Shown one piece after another: positions 1-12,598 of a stretch of DNA of 64,000 bases; positions within the stretch are counted from its first letter, which is position 1; every line of letters starts with the position of its first letter. Made by a program: the position numbers and the translations under genes. The stretch covers positions 248,001 through 312,000 of the forward strand of contig ML058513.1 of NCBI GenBank assembly GCA_003013855.2. The letters are read 5' to 3'. The notes beneath the pieces were generated by a model. It did not search any database. It was not told where the DNA came from and saw only the letters and a program-made list of their open reading frames with translations. Origin of the DNA: Liriodendron chinense (Eukaryota > Streptophyta > Magnoliopsida > Magnoliales > Magnoliaceae).

Positions 1-3000
1 GTATTTTCGGTACCATGGGAATTGGTCAGTGAAATTCAGGCTGTGGGAATTACGGTGAGAGAAATCAAGCCTAAGATGGTCCGGAATCTTCTGAAGGCTT
101 CTTCTACATCTATTGTCCTTCGATCAGTTGAGACATATATAGATGTTCTGGAATACTGTTTGTATGATATTCACGTGCAGCAGTCTGACGCATCAGGGGA
201 ACATGCTAGTTTGGATCCTTTTAATGAGATGCATGTGCCTGAGGATAGCAATATTGACAGAAATAGGGTACCTTCTATGTTAAATCCAAATGTACAGAGG
301 TCTCATCATGTGGTTACCCAGAATCCAGATGCAGTGGAAATGATGACAAATTTGGGCAAAGCCTTGTTCGATTTTGGTCGCGTGGTTGTGGAAGATATTG
401 GCAGGGCTGCAGGCTCTTCAGTTCACAGGAACACTACTGCTGGTGGTAGTATGGATGCTGAGTCATCCATAGCTGCTGAGTTGAAAGACTTACCATGTCC
501 AACTGCAACAAAGCATCTTGCAAGGTTGGGGGTTACTGAACTTTGGGTTGGGAACAAGGAGCAGCAGTCACTAATGCTTCCACTAGCAGCAAAGTTTATA
601 CACCCGCAATGCTTAGAAAGACCACATTTAGGTGATCTTTTATCCAACCAAACGATTCACAGATTTTTGAAATTGCAGAATTTCTCCCCTCACCTATTGT
701 CAAAGAATCTGAGGTTTCTTTTCAGTGAATATTGGGTAAATCATGTAACAAACTCTAAGGCTCCTTGGGTTTCATGGGAGAACAGTACTTATTCAACAGG
801 TGGGGGTCCTTCTCCTGAATGGATACGGCTCTTCTGGAAAAGCTTTAGTGGCTCATCAGGAGATCTCTCTCTTTTTTCTGACTGGCCCCTTATTCCAGGT
901 TTTCTTGGTAGGCCTGTATTATGCCGTATGAAGGAGCATCGACTGGTGTTTATACCACCCATTACTGAGCCAATTTCAGAAAATGGAGCTGATAGTAATG
1001 AGGGAAGTGAGATGGCGAGTTCGTCTGGAAATAATATTTCTCAATCTGAATCAATGCAGCGTTACGTAGAAGCATTTGAAATGACCAGTCACGATACCCT
1101 TGGTTATTTTCACTGCTGAACCAGTGTAATGTTCCTGTATATGATGTATCTTTTCTAGATGCTGGTGGGCCATGCCATTGTATACCCATACCTGGTCAAT
1201 CGCTTGGGCAAGTGATAGTTTCGAAGTTGCTTGCAGCTAAACGTGCTGGTTATTTTTCTGAACCAGCTTCTTTCTCAGATGCTGATCGTGATGAACTGTT
1301 TGCCCTTTTTGCGTCAGATTTCACTTCTTCCAATGGCTCTACATACAAAAGAGAAGAGCTTGATGTGTTGCGAGAACTTCCCATATACAAAACAATTGTG
1401 GGAACATATACACGATTACAGGGTACAGATCAGTGTATTATTTCTCCAAGTGCATTCTTTCAGCCTTACGATGGACGGTGCCTTTCGAATTCAATAGATT
1501 CAAGTGGTGGTCCATTATTTCGTGCCCTTGGGGTTCCTGAGTTGCATGATCAAGAGATACTCATTAGGTTTGCCCTGCCTGGTTTTGAACTTAAAGCTCT
1601 GGGTGAACAGGAGGATATATTGATATATTTATATACGAATTGGCAAGATCTACAATTTGATTCTGCAGTAGCTAGTGCTTTGAAAGAGACTAAGTTTGTG
1701 CGAAATGCCAAGGAACTTTGTGTAGAATTATTTAAACCAAAAGAGCTGCTTGATCCTTGTGATCCTCTACTAACATCAGTGTTCTCTGGGGAGAGAAATA
1801 TGTTTCCTGGTGAGAGGTTTACTGCAGATGGATGGCTTCGCATTTTAAGGAAAACAGGCCTTCGAACATCATCAGAAGCAGATATGATACTTGAGTGTGC
1901 CCAAAAAGTAGAGTTGCTTGGCAGCCAAGCCATGAAATGTATAGAGGATCCTAGTGATTTTGAGTCGGATTTTTCTGATTCCCAAAATGAAATCTCTTTG
2001 GAAATATGGTCTCTAGCTGGGTCTGTTGTGGAATCCATATTGACAAACTTTGTAGTTCTATATGGCAATAATGGCAATAACTTCTGTAATCAGCTTAGCA
2101 GGGTTACATTTGTACCTGCTGAAAAAGGGTTCCCGAGTCTTGGTGGCAAGAAAGGTGGGAAGCGGGTGCTTTCTTCATATAGCGAAGCAATCCTTTTGAA
2201 GGATTGGCCTTTGGCCTGGAGTTGTGCTCCTATTCTTGCCAAACAGAATGTTATTCCACCAGAATACTCTTGGGGAGCATTCCATCTGAGGAGTCCTCCT
2301 GCTATTTCTACGGTCCTGAAGCATTTACAGGTAACGAAATTAAAAGGAATGATCCTGTAATGAAACTTATTTCACACAAATTCCCATCAGGACACATGGT
2401 TTAAAAGATCTGGACTAGTTCATTGTGCAAGATATGCCATGGCTCAAAAATCTATCTGGTAGGTTAGTCCCAGCCTCTTGATTTGAGGAAAAAATTGCCA
2501 CCATCAATTTTTAGGTTATGTTCCAATCATCCGATTGGCCTGAATTTTGGGCCATGGCATAGACATGGTGGGACCTGTAGTTGAGTGGTCCAGATATTGT
2601 ATCCAGCTGCAACATGTCACTGCAGAAATCATATTCAACAAACCTGTGCAATAAGCTTTTTGCAATTAGCATTTGTCCAAAAGTTCCTTTTTGTGTTCAT
2701 ATATGGGAACTACCATCCACATTTAACATATAATTAAAACACGTCCCAGATTGTTGGTAAAAATGGCGGTGAAGACACTCTTGCACACTGGCCGACATCG
2801 TCGGATGTGATGACCATAGAGGAAGCTTCCTCTGAAGTTTTGAAATATCTGGATAAGATCTGGGGAACACTTTCTGCTTCAGGTCAGTATTTTCTTTATC
2901 CGTCTCTCCAATAACATAGGGCAGTCAAAATTCCTAATGCACCTCGGATCCTGATTGTATATGCGCCCATGTGCATCTTATCCACTCACAATTAAAGTAC

Positions 3001-5089
3001 CATATGAAATGTATCCATGTAGGTAATTTCTATACTTGCTTGGAGTAGGTTTGTAGGTCCAACTGGACCATCATCATATACATGGCTAGTTTGAACACCT
3101 AGGTTAGACTTCTGGTTTGCAGTTTTTAGTGAGGGCTATGCCATGTGTTATGGAAGAGAAATGCAGCATGCTTCGTAAGAGTCTCTCTTGCAAGTGATGT
3201 TTGCTAGCTTAGGCCAAAATGTGATTTCATGAGACAAGAAGTTACAAGTGTTGAAATAGAATACTGATGTCCTCTTTAATGTTTTTACTTGCAAAGTTGA
3301 TGAAGCTTCTTATAACTGGATTGCTTGTTTTAAATAGCTATGCTATGTAGCGTGTTGCTTACGCTACGTAGCGTAGCTTAGCCTACCTAGCTCATGAAAC
3401 TAGCTTAAGTCGTGTGTTGCTTATGCTACATGATAATTTGCGTATGCTACACGCTACCTACACACTATGTAGCTTACATTACAAGTTATTTTTCACCATA
3501 ACATTAAAATCAATTAATGTTTTCAATTATTTGTTACATTTTTTCTACTTTCAATAAAAATTAAATAATCTTTTCGATGCTTTTAGTAAAATAATATAAG
3601 TAACAATATTAAATCAGTTTCGTTGCTCTTCTCTACCTTTATACTTAATCGTTGTCCTTTCCTGTTACTTTAAGTTGCATTTAGTTGCACTAAATATCAT
3701 GCAATTTTGTTAAATTTCATTATTTATTGGTATAATTTGGTGCAGAATATCATGAAATTGGTGTAACCAAGCGCAACCTTGAATAAAAATCTAGTAGCAT
3801 GTAGCTTACGCCTTACGCTATGTAGCTTATGCCTCACGCTTTAGAGGGGTGAGCACTACGCTACACGCTATTCATTATTTAAGACACTTATATTAGCTCT
3901 TATAGTCATTATCTAAAATTTTGACTCGGTCCTAATTTCTTTTCATGTTAAGGAGGAGTTTACAATGGTTAGGCTGTTATGGACAGTGTAAGAGAAGAAC
4001 ATTGAGTGACAAATTGAGGAAGGTGAATGGATTGCAGTGAAAAACTGGAAAGGGAAAAAGGTAAAAGGAAAGCGCGTACAGTGTGTTCCTGACTCCGTAT
4101 GTAGAAAACTTCTTGGATGAGGGGTCAGAAGCGCACTTCTATGGGGAGTTTGGTAGGGTTTGGGAGGTTGTCATACCCTGAATACATTGATCGGCTATCA
4201 TTCAAGGTTTTGTGTTTATGCACTTCAAATCATCTACAAAGGTGGAGGAAGCTGCAAACTAGTTGAATGGTGCCTAGCTTTCTAGCAGGAGGATTTTGCC
4301 CGCAACAAGGTATTCTGTAACGGTAACCGTGGCCGTAACCACCATTACCTTTATGATACAGGCTGTAACGGCCGTTCCAGTCTCTTTTTTTTATTGAAAA
4401 AAAAACCCGACAAACTTGTATCAGTCCTGTAATAGACTGTTAACAGCTGTCACGACCCTGTAATGTGTAATGGTTGCCACCATTACATTTACGTAACGGC
4501 CATTATGGCACACCAAGGTCCATAGCTAAATATAGGGAGGTCCTTTGTGAGCACAAAAAGGGGACCACCCTTTCAAGACAGTAAGCACCCCAGTCGGAGT
4601 GATAGACCAAGTTTGTATGTCTAACATCCATCAAGGGACAGAATTGTTTCTTGATGTATGTCCTTCAATCAGGAGGTAACATGCTGAATCTGGCAAGAAA
4701 CAGGAAGGTGCACTTGTCGAAGGGAGGTTTTTGTATGGGATGAGAAACCTGAAAATGGGGTTATGGTGAGGGTCTCACCAGATGGTGTGCAAAGTTCCTG
4801 GAAAGTGTTGGAGTGGAGAGTGGTGGTTTGGTGAGGAGGTGGTGGATTGTTTGTCCTTTTATGTGGAGATTTCTCAAAGAAGATTGATTAATGAGATCAG
4901 CCAAACAAAGTTGTGGATCTTACTCTGGTCTCATTTCGACATGGATGGTTTGTTGTATGTGGGGAGATTTTTTCGAGATGGCTCAGTTAGATCTCTATTT
5001 GTAGGGTGGTCAGATTCGTCTCCTATTAGGAAGGAGTCATGGTTTTAGCTCTAGGGAGCTTCCTCTGGAAGTATCGGTCTCGGAGGTCA

Positions 5090-5185
<96 letters not shown>

Positions 5186-8100
5186 GTCATCATCATCGCC
5201 AATAAACCGATAAAAATCTGTTTATTAGAAATAATTCATTTCAATTATTTTTTTTAATGAGTGCATTGTTGTATGATGAAATGCATGTTTGTATGAGTGT
5301 ATATGTATGCATGCATGCATGGATGGATGGATATGTGTATGGGCGTGTGTGCATCACGTTTTATGCTTTTAGGCCCCCATTAAAGGGGTACTTCTTATGT
5401 ATGCATCTTTTTTGCAATGTTTTATTCTTAAATATTCAAAGTATTTGAGCATCTCTTGAAGTTTCATTGAGAAATTCCACTATTTTCCCCATGTTTCCCC
5501 AATGTTTCCCTCAGTTAGTGGTACATTTCCGTGTATCAACGATAATATCGATGATATCTATACATATTTCCGTATCACCAACCAGCAATACATGTAACGA
5601 TAAGAATACTACGAACACTGATAACATGCAAACACCTTCGTAGCCACTTTCCAATATCTCGATATGCAGTGCAACCCGGTCATTAAGTCAATAAGACCTC
5701 ACCACACGAATCGCAAAGGAATGGACAAGAGCGCCCACAAGAATATTTGTGTCGAAAGGGAAAAATAACTTCATTGATATCAAGGTTCTATACTTCAGGA
5801 AATTCATACTAAAAGATTCCAAATACCTACCTCCTACACTACCCTCCCTTTTATAGATCCTAAAGACAATCGTTATGAGTCTTTAATGAAAATTCCCCTA
5901 CTATTAGATTGATTTGAATCATTCTTCTTCTTCTTCTTCCTCTTGTTATTTTTATTTTTTTTAAGGCAATAAATTTTTTATTAGAAGCGCCACTAGCGCA
6001 AACAATACAAAAGGATCCCTGAGCAACTATGAAAAGCAACCTCCATGGATATTCATATTAGAAGCCCACTCTTTTACATAGCTGTTAGCCCACCCTAATA
6101 ATAGATTTGAATCGAACCGCCCTTGTCCTTAAAGCAACGGTCATTTCTTTCTCTCCAAATGGACCACAGACCTGCCAACAAGCAAAGCCTCCATACTCCC
6201 TATCCGTCACCGTGTCAACCGAAAAATAGATCCTTGATGGTCCTTAGCATCACCCAAACGGATGTTGAACACCTCCAAGAAGCCCTCCCAAATAGACCTA
6301 GCAAGCGGGTAGTGAATAACAATTGGTTTATTGATTTCGCATACTTTAGGCAGAAGGAGCACCCATTGGGGATAAACATCGACCTCTTTTGAAGATTATT
6401 AATGGTGAGCACTTGGTTCCCATTCTTCAACCACACAAAAGTCGCTATCTTTGGAGGAGCACCATAGCTCCACACGAACTTCGATGGGCATGGGCCCGAG
6501 ACTGCATCCTATGAGGTGAGAAGCCTATAAAAGGACCGGATAGAAAACTTGCCCGATTTCTTTAAGCTTCACATCAAAGAATCTCTCTCTAGGTAACAAA
6601 CAAACACCATGGAGTGCAGCCGAAGCTGTTAAGAATTCATCCATCTCCTCATCAAAAAAATTTATTCCATAAGAAGGAGACCACACTGACTCCCTGTCAA
6701 GAGACGAGAAGTAGCTAACCATAGTTGAGTTGACATTCGATGCTATCCTAGCCAGCCTAGGGAACTCAGCATGGAGAGACCTACCACCAAGCCAAACATG
6801 TTCCCAGAAAAACACCCCTTTCCCACTCCTTACCGCGAAGCTCACTCCCTTCCTAAAGCTGTCCCCAAGGTGTTCCATAACAGTAACGGTGGCCGTAACA
6901 GCCACCACCATTACCGTTATGATACGGGCCGTAACGGTCGATATGGACCCCGTATTGGCCGATACGACCCTTTTTTTATTTTTTGAAAAATACTGTTACA
7001 GGACCGTTACGAGGCCGTTACGGTCCGATATGGGGCCATTTCGACCCTGTAACGCGTAACGGTTATGACCATTTCCGTTACCTATTAGCCGATACGACCG
7101 ATACGTTACCGTTTTGGGATACCTTGGCTGTCCCTCACTCGTATACCAACACTTGGAAGCTCTGTATGAGGAGGAAACCTTTACCCAACAACCCCCATAA
7201 CCCCATATTTGGAAGCCGCCACCTTTCCCCGTAGACTATCTTCCTTTGACCTAAACCTCAACAACCGTTTGCATAGCAAAGCCTTGTTAAGTTCCTCCAA
7301 ACTCCTAATCCTAGCACCCCCTTCGCGGAACCTCCCCCCACTTTAACAGGTGAAATTTATAAGATTCAAATGATCCTCGCCACAAAAAATCGTGCCTTAT
7401 CCAACCGCTCCACCACCGCCTCCTAACATTTAAACAAAATCATGAAATATATTGCCATATTCGACAAAGCTGCTTTAGTCAAAGTTAGCCTCCCCCCAAG
7501 AGACAAAACCTACTCTTCCATCTTGATAGTTGGCTTCAACTTTTTTTATGATCTTGTCCTAAACATGCTTCGATGGCTTCCACCAAGTTGAATGTAGCAG
7601 ATTGTTTATCCTATAGTGGCTCTTCGGCAATTTGGCTCCCCCTTGTAGAAGGCTTCTTTTGGATAGTGAAACGGAGGAGTTTCTGTCTTTGTTGGTCCGC
7701 CTTCACAATGTGTCCCCACTAGGGGGAGATTCTATGGTGTGGCTTAATCATAGCTTCAGCCGATTTTTAGTCAAATCCTTTTACAATATGCTTCTTCTAG
7801 AGTCTTCGAGCCCTATTTGCCTATTAGTTTTGATTCTATGGTGCACCTCCTAAAGTGTCTACCTTCACTTGGTCAGTGGGTAGGAAAAAGGTTCCAACAA
7901 TTGATAACCTTCAAAAGTAAGCTATGGTCATTCCGAACATGTGTTGCCTATGCATGAAAGACTCAGAATCCATTGATCACTTGTTCATTTCGTGCCCCTT
8001 CTCCACTAAGATTTGGGTGCATTTTCTATCTCAATTCCAAATGGTTTGGGTGGTGTCAATGTCAGCCCTTCTTTGGGTGTGGCAAGGCGGTGGTGTGTCT

Positions 8101-11100
8101 AAGAAGGTTAGGCCTATTTGGAACCTTATTCTGCCAGGTATTTGGTGGGCCATTTGGAGTGAGCGAAATAGATGCCGGTTCTGGGATTCAATGGGCTCTC
8201 TCGAGGCTTTATTGTTGTCTATTAAAGTGAATATTCTTAAATGGGCCATTTGTCTTGAAAATTGACTCAGATTTTGGTAAGTTTGTTTTTTGGTTGTAAT
8301 TTGTTAGTTGTTTTTTTTCTCGTTGTATTCTTTTCCCTGCTTGTTTGCAAGTGGGCCTTTAATAAAATTCCCTTTAATCCTATAAAAAAAAAAAAAAAGA
8401 GCTTCGACGGTTCGCCGACACATAGAGGAAGGTCAAGATATGTAGAATGGAAGAAGCCAACACCACAGCCAAACACCCCTGTCAACCAACCTAATTCATT
8501 GGATGTTCTAATCCCCAGAATTTTGTTCTTCGAAATATTGATGCTCAAACCGAAATCACTTCAAAACATTTGATGATCTTTCTTAGACTCACCATACCTT
8601 CCTCTGCTGTGCTAAAGATAACCGTATCATCGATGAACTATGAATGAGAGATCCGAGGTCCTTCCCTCCCCAATCCCCACCTCAAATCCCTTGATGAAGA
8701 TGGGCCCATGGGATTGAAAGTGTATAGCTGTAGACCCAAGAAAGCTCATGGTTGTCTTAATGATCCATAGATTGGGCCCACAATACACTAGCAAGTCATA
8801 TCTTTATTGGAAGTTGTTTCCATTTAAGAGTTCTCTAGGAAGTTGAAGAGTCCTTATTTTGACAATAGAATTCTAAAAAGATCTTCTTAGGAAATTGTTG
8901 TCATTTATTAGTCCTTCGTGGGACTAAAGTTTATTAATTCTTCTTGAAACTAGAGTTTGTTTTAGATTTCCTAAGTCATTGAGTTAGTGTAGGAAAGTTC
9001 TATTAAGTCTATAAAAGTGGAAAGGCCATGCCAATGTAAAGCATTCCAGATTTGAGATTAAATGAAAAGTTTTGTTAATGGTGTGATGATGCAAGACAGG
9101 TGGCTAGGCCTAGAATGATGCAATGAGATCATCAATAGATTAACTAGAACTATTTAAAGTACAAAGTAAAGTTAATCTATCACCAGTTTTAAAAAAATTC
9201 AGCAATGTAACGTGTTCGAATTCAAGCCATACGACAGTCCCGCAATGTAGATCCAATAAAATATCAAATAAGCAGGATCTAAGGAAGGTAGAACTCCCAT
9301 CTAAGCATAGACACTATTTATCATTCAATGGAAGTACTTGGCTTTGTTAGGGTTTGTAGGCTAGGGTTGATTTCGACGTTAAAGAATTGGGGAAATAGAT
9401 TTAGATTTTCAGATTTGGGGAAAACAATGTTTGGGGAAGTTGGGGGTTTCGGATTTGGGAATTAGGGTTTGAGGTTTTAGGGACCTAGGGTTTCAAGAAA
9501 CTAGAGTTGGGGTTTAGGGGTTAGGGTTTGAATGGGATAAACAGGGGGGGGGGGGGGGGCACGCAGGATGGTACGACCAAGAAAGAAGAAGAATGGAGGT
9601 AGGTTTGTTCGTAGATGGAGAAAGAAGAAACGGAAAGAACTAGAAAGAAAGGGAAAGAGAGAAGAAATACCTTTTGATCGAAGAGAATGTGAGAGCTGGA
9701 TAACTTGGATTCACTCCATGGCATCACACCAAATCGCTTCAATCACAAGAGGTTTTACTTTATCACAAAGTAATAGAAAGAAGAACTTTATTTCATATGC
9801 TCAATAATGAGTTAGGGTGTGGACGTCCAAGCCTTATACAGTCTCAAGAAAGACTTTTTACAAAAAGACGCTCTCAGATAAAGTTTCACATAAACACGCT
9901 CAATAAAATAAATTTGTTCCCAACTCCCTAGATTCAACAAAAATATAAGCTAAACAAAAAATAACAAAACATATAAAGAACTAAATAAACTAAACTATTT
10001 TGGGGCCCATGATCAAGATGTCAATAACGATGATCCAACAGTCGGAATGGTCCAACTAAGTAGCCCACATGCATCTTCCCATTGTGGGGCTTTTAAGATG
10101 CATAATCATGCATGCGGGGTCTTCAATGGGCTAGGCACTCGAATTGGGCCCACAAGGGCCCCATGTATGCATCACCTAGCCATAAAGAAACAGGAGCTCT
10201 CTTCCTCCTCTGGTATATCTGACTAGCGGTCGGATGTCCTCATCAACTCCCCTTGGCTAAGAAGAGTTCGCCTCTGGCAAAATGAAGTGCGGTAATGCTC
10301 GAGGAGATCCAAGTCTAACCTTTGAAGCTTTGCCTCTATGATCCACCTACAGTCCGACTCTGGCCTGTTCTTCCATTTGACGAGATACTCATAAAAACCT
10401 CCATGTCTGGTGGAAACCACTTGCTCATTTAAAGTATCTCCAATCTTTTCTATTTTATTGGGTATGGATTGTAGAGAAGGCAAAGGCTAGGAAGAAGGAT
10501 CTGGCAAAGGCCATGGTTCGTGGAACAAGTTGGAAAAGCTATCTGGGTCAATGTGAGGGTTGGAACAAGGGCTAGAGGGTGAAGTTGCTGGGCCCTTAAA
10601 GAACACAAGATCTTCCACATTAAATATAGAGCTAATACTCATATCAAGTAGAAGTTCTACAACATACACATTAGAGCCTAATTTTCTCAATATCTTATAA
10701 GGACCGACACTATGGGCTTATAATTTCCTAATGGCCCCTTGTGGAAACCGTTTTGGCCTTATACGAACCATCACATAATCACCTACTTGAAATTCTTTAA
10801 ACCTACGACGAGAGTCAGCAAATATCTTGCACTTTTTGTTACTTATACTAATTTATTTTTTAATCTCATTATGCAAATCATAGATATGGTGCGCGAATGC
10901 ATCTGCAGACTCTAAAGGTGTATGGGAGACTGACATGGGAATAAAATCTATAGGTTTCCAAGTCTTGTAACCATGTACTACCCTCAAAAGGACTCATGCC
11001 TATTGACTGAACTATTTTATGCAAACTCTGCGACGGGTAGAACTGAATACCAGGTCCTAATATGGTCATCCACAAGACATCGCAACAGGTTTCATAAGCT

Positions 11101-12410
11101 TCAATTGACCACTTCTGTTTGACTGTCAATTTGAGGATGGTATGCCAACGAGAACTGAAGTCTCATACTCATCATGTGCCAAAGTGTCTTAAAAAAATAA
11201 CTCATGAATTGCACATCTCTGTCAGACACAATGATTTTTGGCGAACCATGCAGGTGAACGACCTTTCCAAATAAAAATTTGGCAATGTTGGAGGCATTAA
11301 ACGTTTTGGAACATAGGAAGAAATGGGGCATTTTCGAAAAACGATCCACCACCACAAGGATGGAATCATGCTTTCTGATCGTCTTGAGTAGCCCAAAAAC
11401 GAAATCCATACTGATATCTTGCTATGAAGCCATGGCACTGGCAAAGGCATATATAATCTCGTGTTTTGCCTTGTTTGCTTTGCCAACTGACAAGTCCTAC
11501 ATTGCCCAATAATTTTGAGAGCGTCTCGCTTGAGATTGGGCCAATAAAATCCTATCTTCAACAAGGGCAATAGTCTTGTCTCGACCAAAATGACTAGCTA
11601 CATCACCCAATAATTTTAGAAACGTCTCGCTTGAGATTGGGCTAATAAAATCTATCATCGGCAAGGCCCATAGTCTTGTCTCGACCAAAATGACTGGCTA
11701 CTCCTTCGGCATGAAGCTCCCAAACAAAAAAATTCTGTAGGGAGGTGCGGGGAACGCAGAGTCTGTCACCTTTAAATAAAAACCCATCGATCAGACAAAT
11801 CCACTGTCCTCAATTGATCATCCATAAGTGACGTGTACACTTTTTCAAAATCTCAGCACAGAATATTCTCCCTTCAAAATCATTGAAAACATAAATTGAT
11901 TTTAATGTTTTATTGAATCGATTATTTGTAATATCCTTGTAATCCAACCCCTTTTCCACCTTGCTTAGCCAATTGATGAAGTCATCAACATGCAACTGGC
12001 CATGGAATTTCGGTATTTCTTACCTTAATTTCAAGCTCTCTATCATTTTCCAACAATCGAAGGATTCGATCATCGGTGTCTTCACAAATCAAAGATGTCC
12101 GTTGTTGGTTATGACCTTGGTGGGGACCTTCCCTTATGTGTCCATGTCTTCCAACTTTGGTCTATGGATGCACTCCACGTCAGAGCTCTCCTAATTGATT
12201 AGTGAAATTGCCTACCATATGTGTGAGTTGATCTACTTGCCCATTGAGTGCACGGATCAATTGGGTTACTTGCACAAACTATTTCTATGTCACCCTTCAA
12301 AGCATTTAGGAGATGTAGGGTAAAAAATCCCCTAGCAATCACCCGCTTTGATACTAAAATGGTTCACTCGGTTATCAAGTCGATGAGATTTGAACACTCA
12401 AATTGCAAAA

Positions 12411-12442
<32 letters not shown>

Positions 12443-12566
12443 TAAATAAAGGACAATATGACACCCATAAGAATATTTGAGTAGAGAGCATTGTTCGGAG
12501 TACCCCTGATGTTATTCGGTTATCAAGTCGATGAGATTTCAACACTCGAATTGCAAAAAAAATAAC

Positions 12567-12598
<32 letters not shown>

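Larger units (their letters stand above)
5940..8740 (-). mobile_element. Decayed L1-type LINE, interrupted by two younger elements
   Basis: Minus-strand pieces in correct order are: the reverse-transcriptase catalytic box FIDDT (8626-8637), an INISKNKILGI segment and a STYLDLPLCVGEPSK segment (about 8400-8560). Then come LSLGGRLTLTKAALSNMAIY (about 7500), a GVSFAVRSGKGVFFWEHVW segment (6750-6900), the zf-RVT zinc-binding region (6215-6475, PPKIATFVWL ... CSFC) and an A-rich tail on the minus strand near 5950. The frame is broken repeatedly. A hAT MITE (6866-7126) and a plus-strand LINE (about 7577-8400) sit inside it. Confidence 0.8.

Noticed and set aside
1550..2077. 175-codon minus-strand open frame
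   Set aside because: Shadow of the sacsin coding exon, which has clear family similarity in the plus-strand frame.
6730..7234. Three overlapping plus-strand frames of 71-109 codons
   Set aside because: They cross the boundary between a minus-strand LINE and a hAT MITE; the apparent coding is composition of the GTAACGG repeats.
9470..9540. Interstitial telomere repeat (TTTAGGG)
   Set aside because: Only a few degenerate TTTAGGG/GGTTAGGG words, not an array; more likely G-rich LTR or UTR-like wording.
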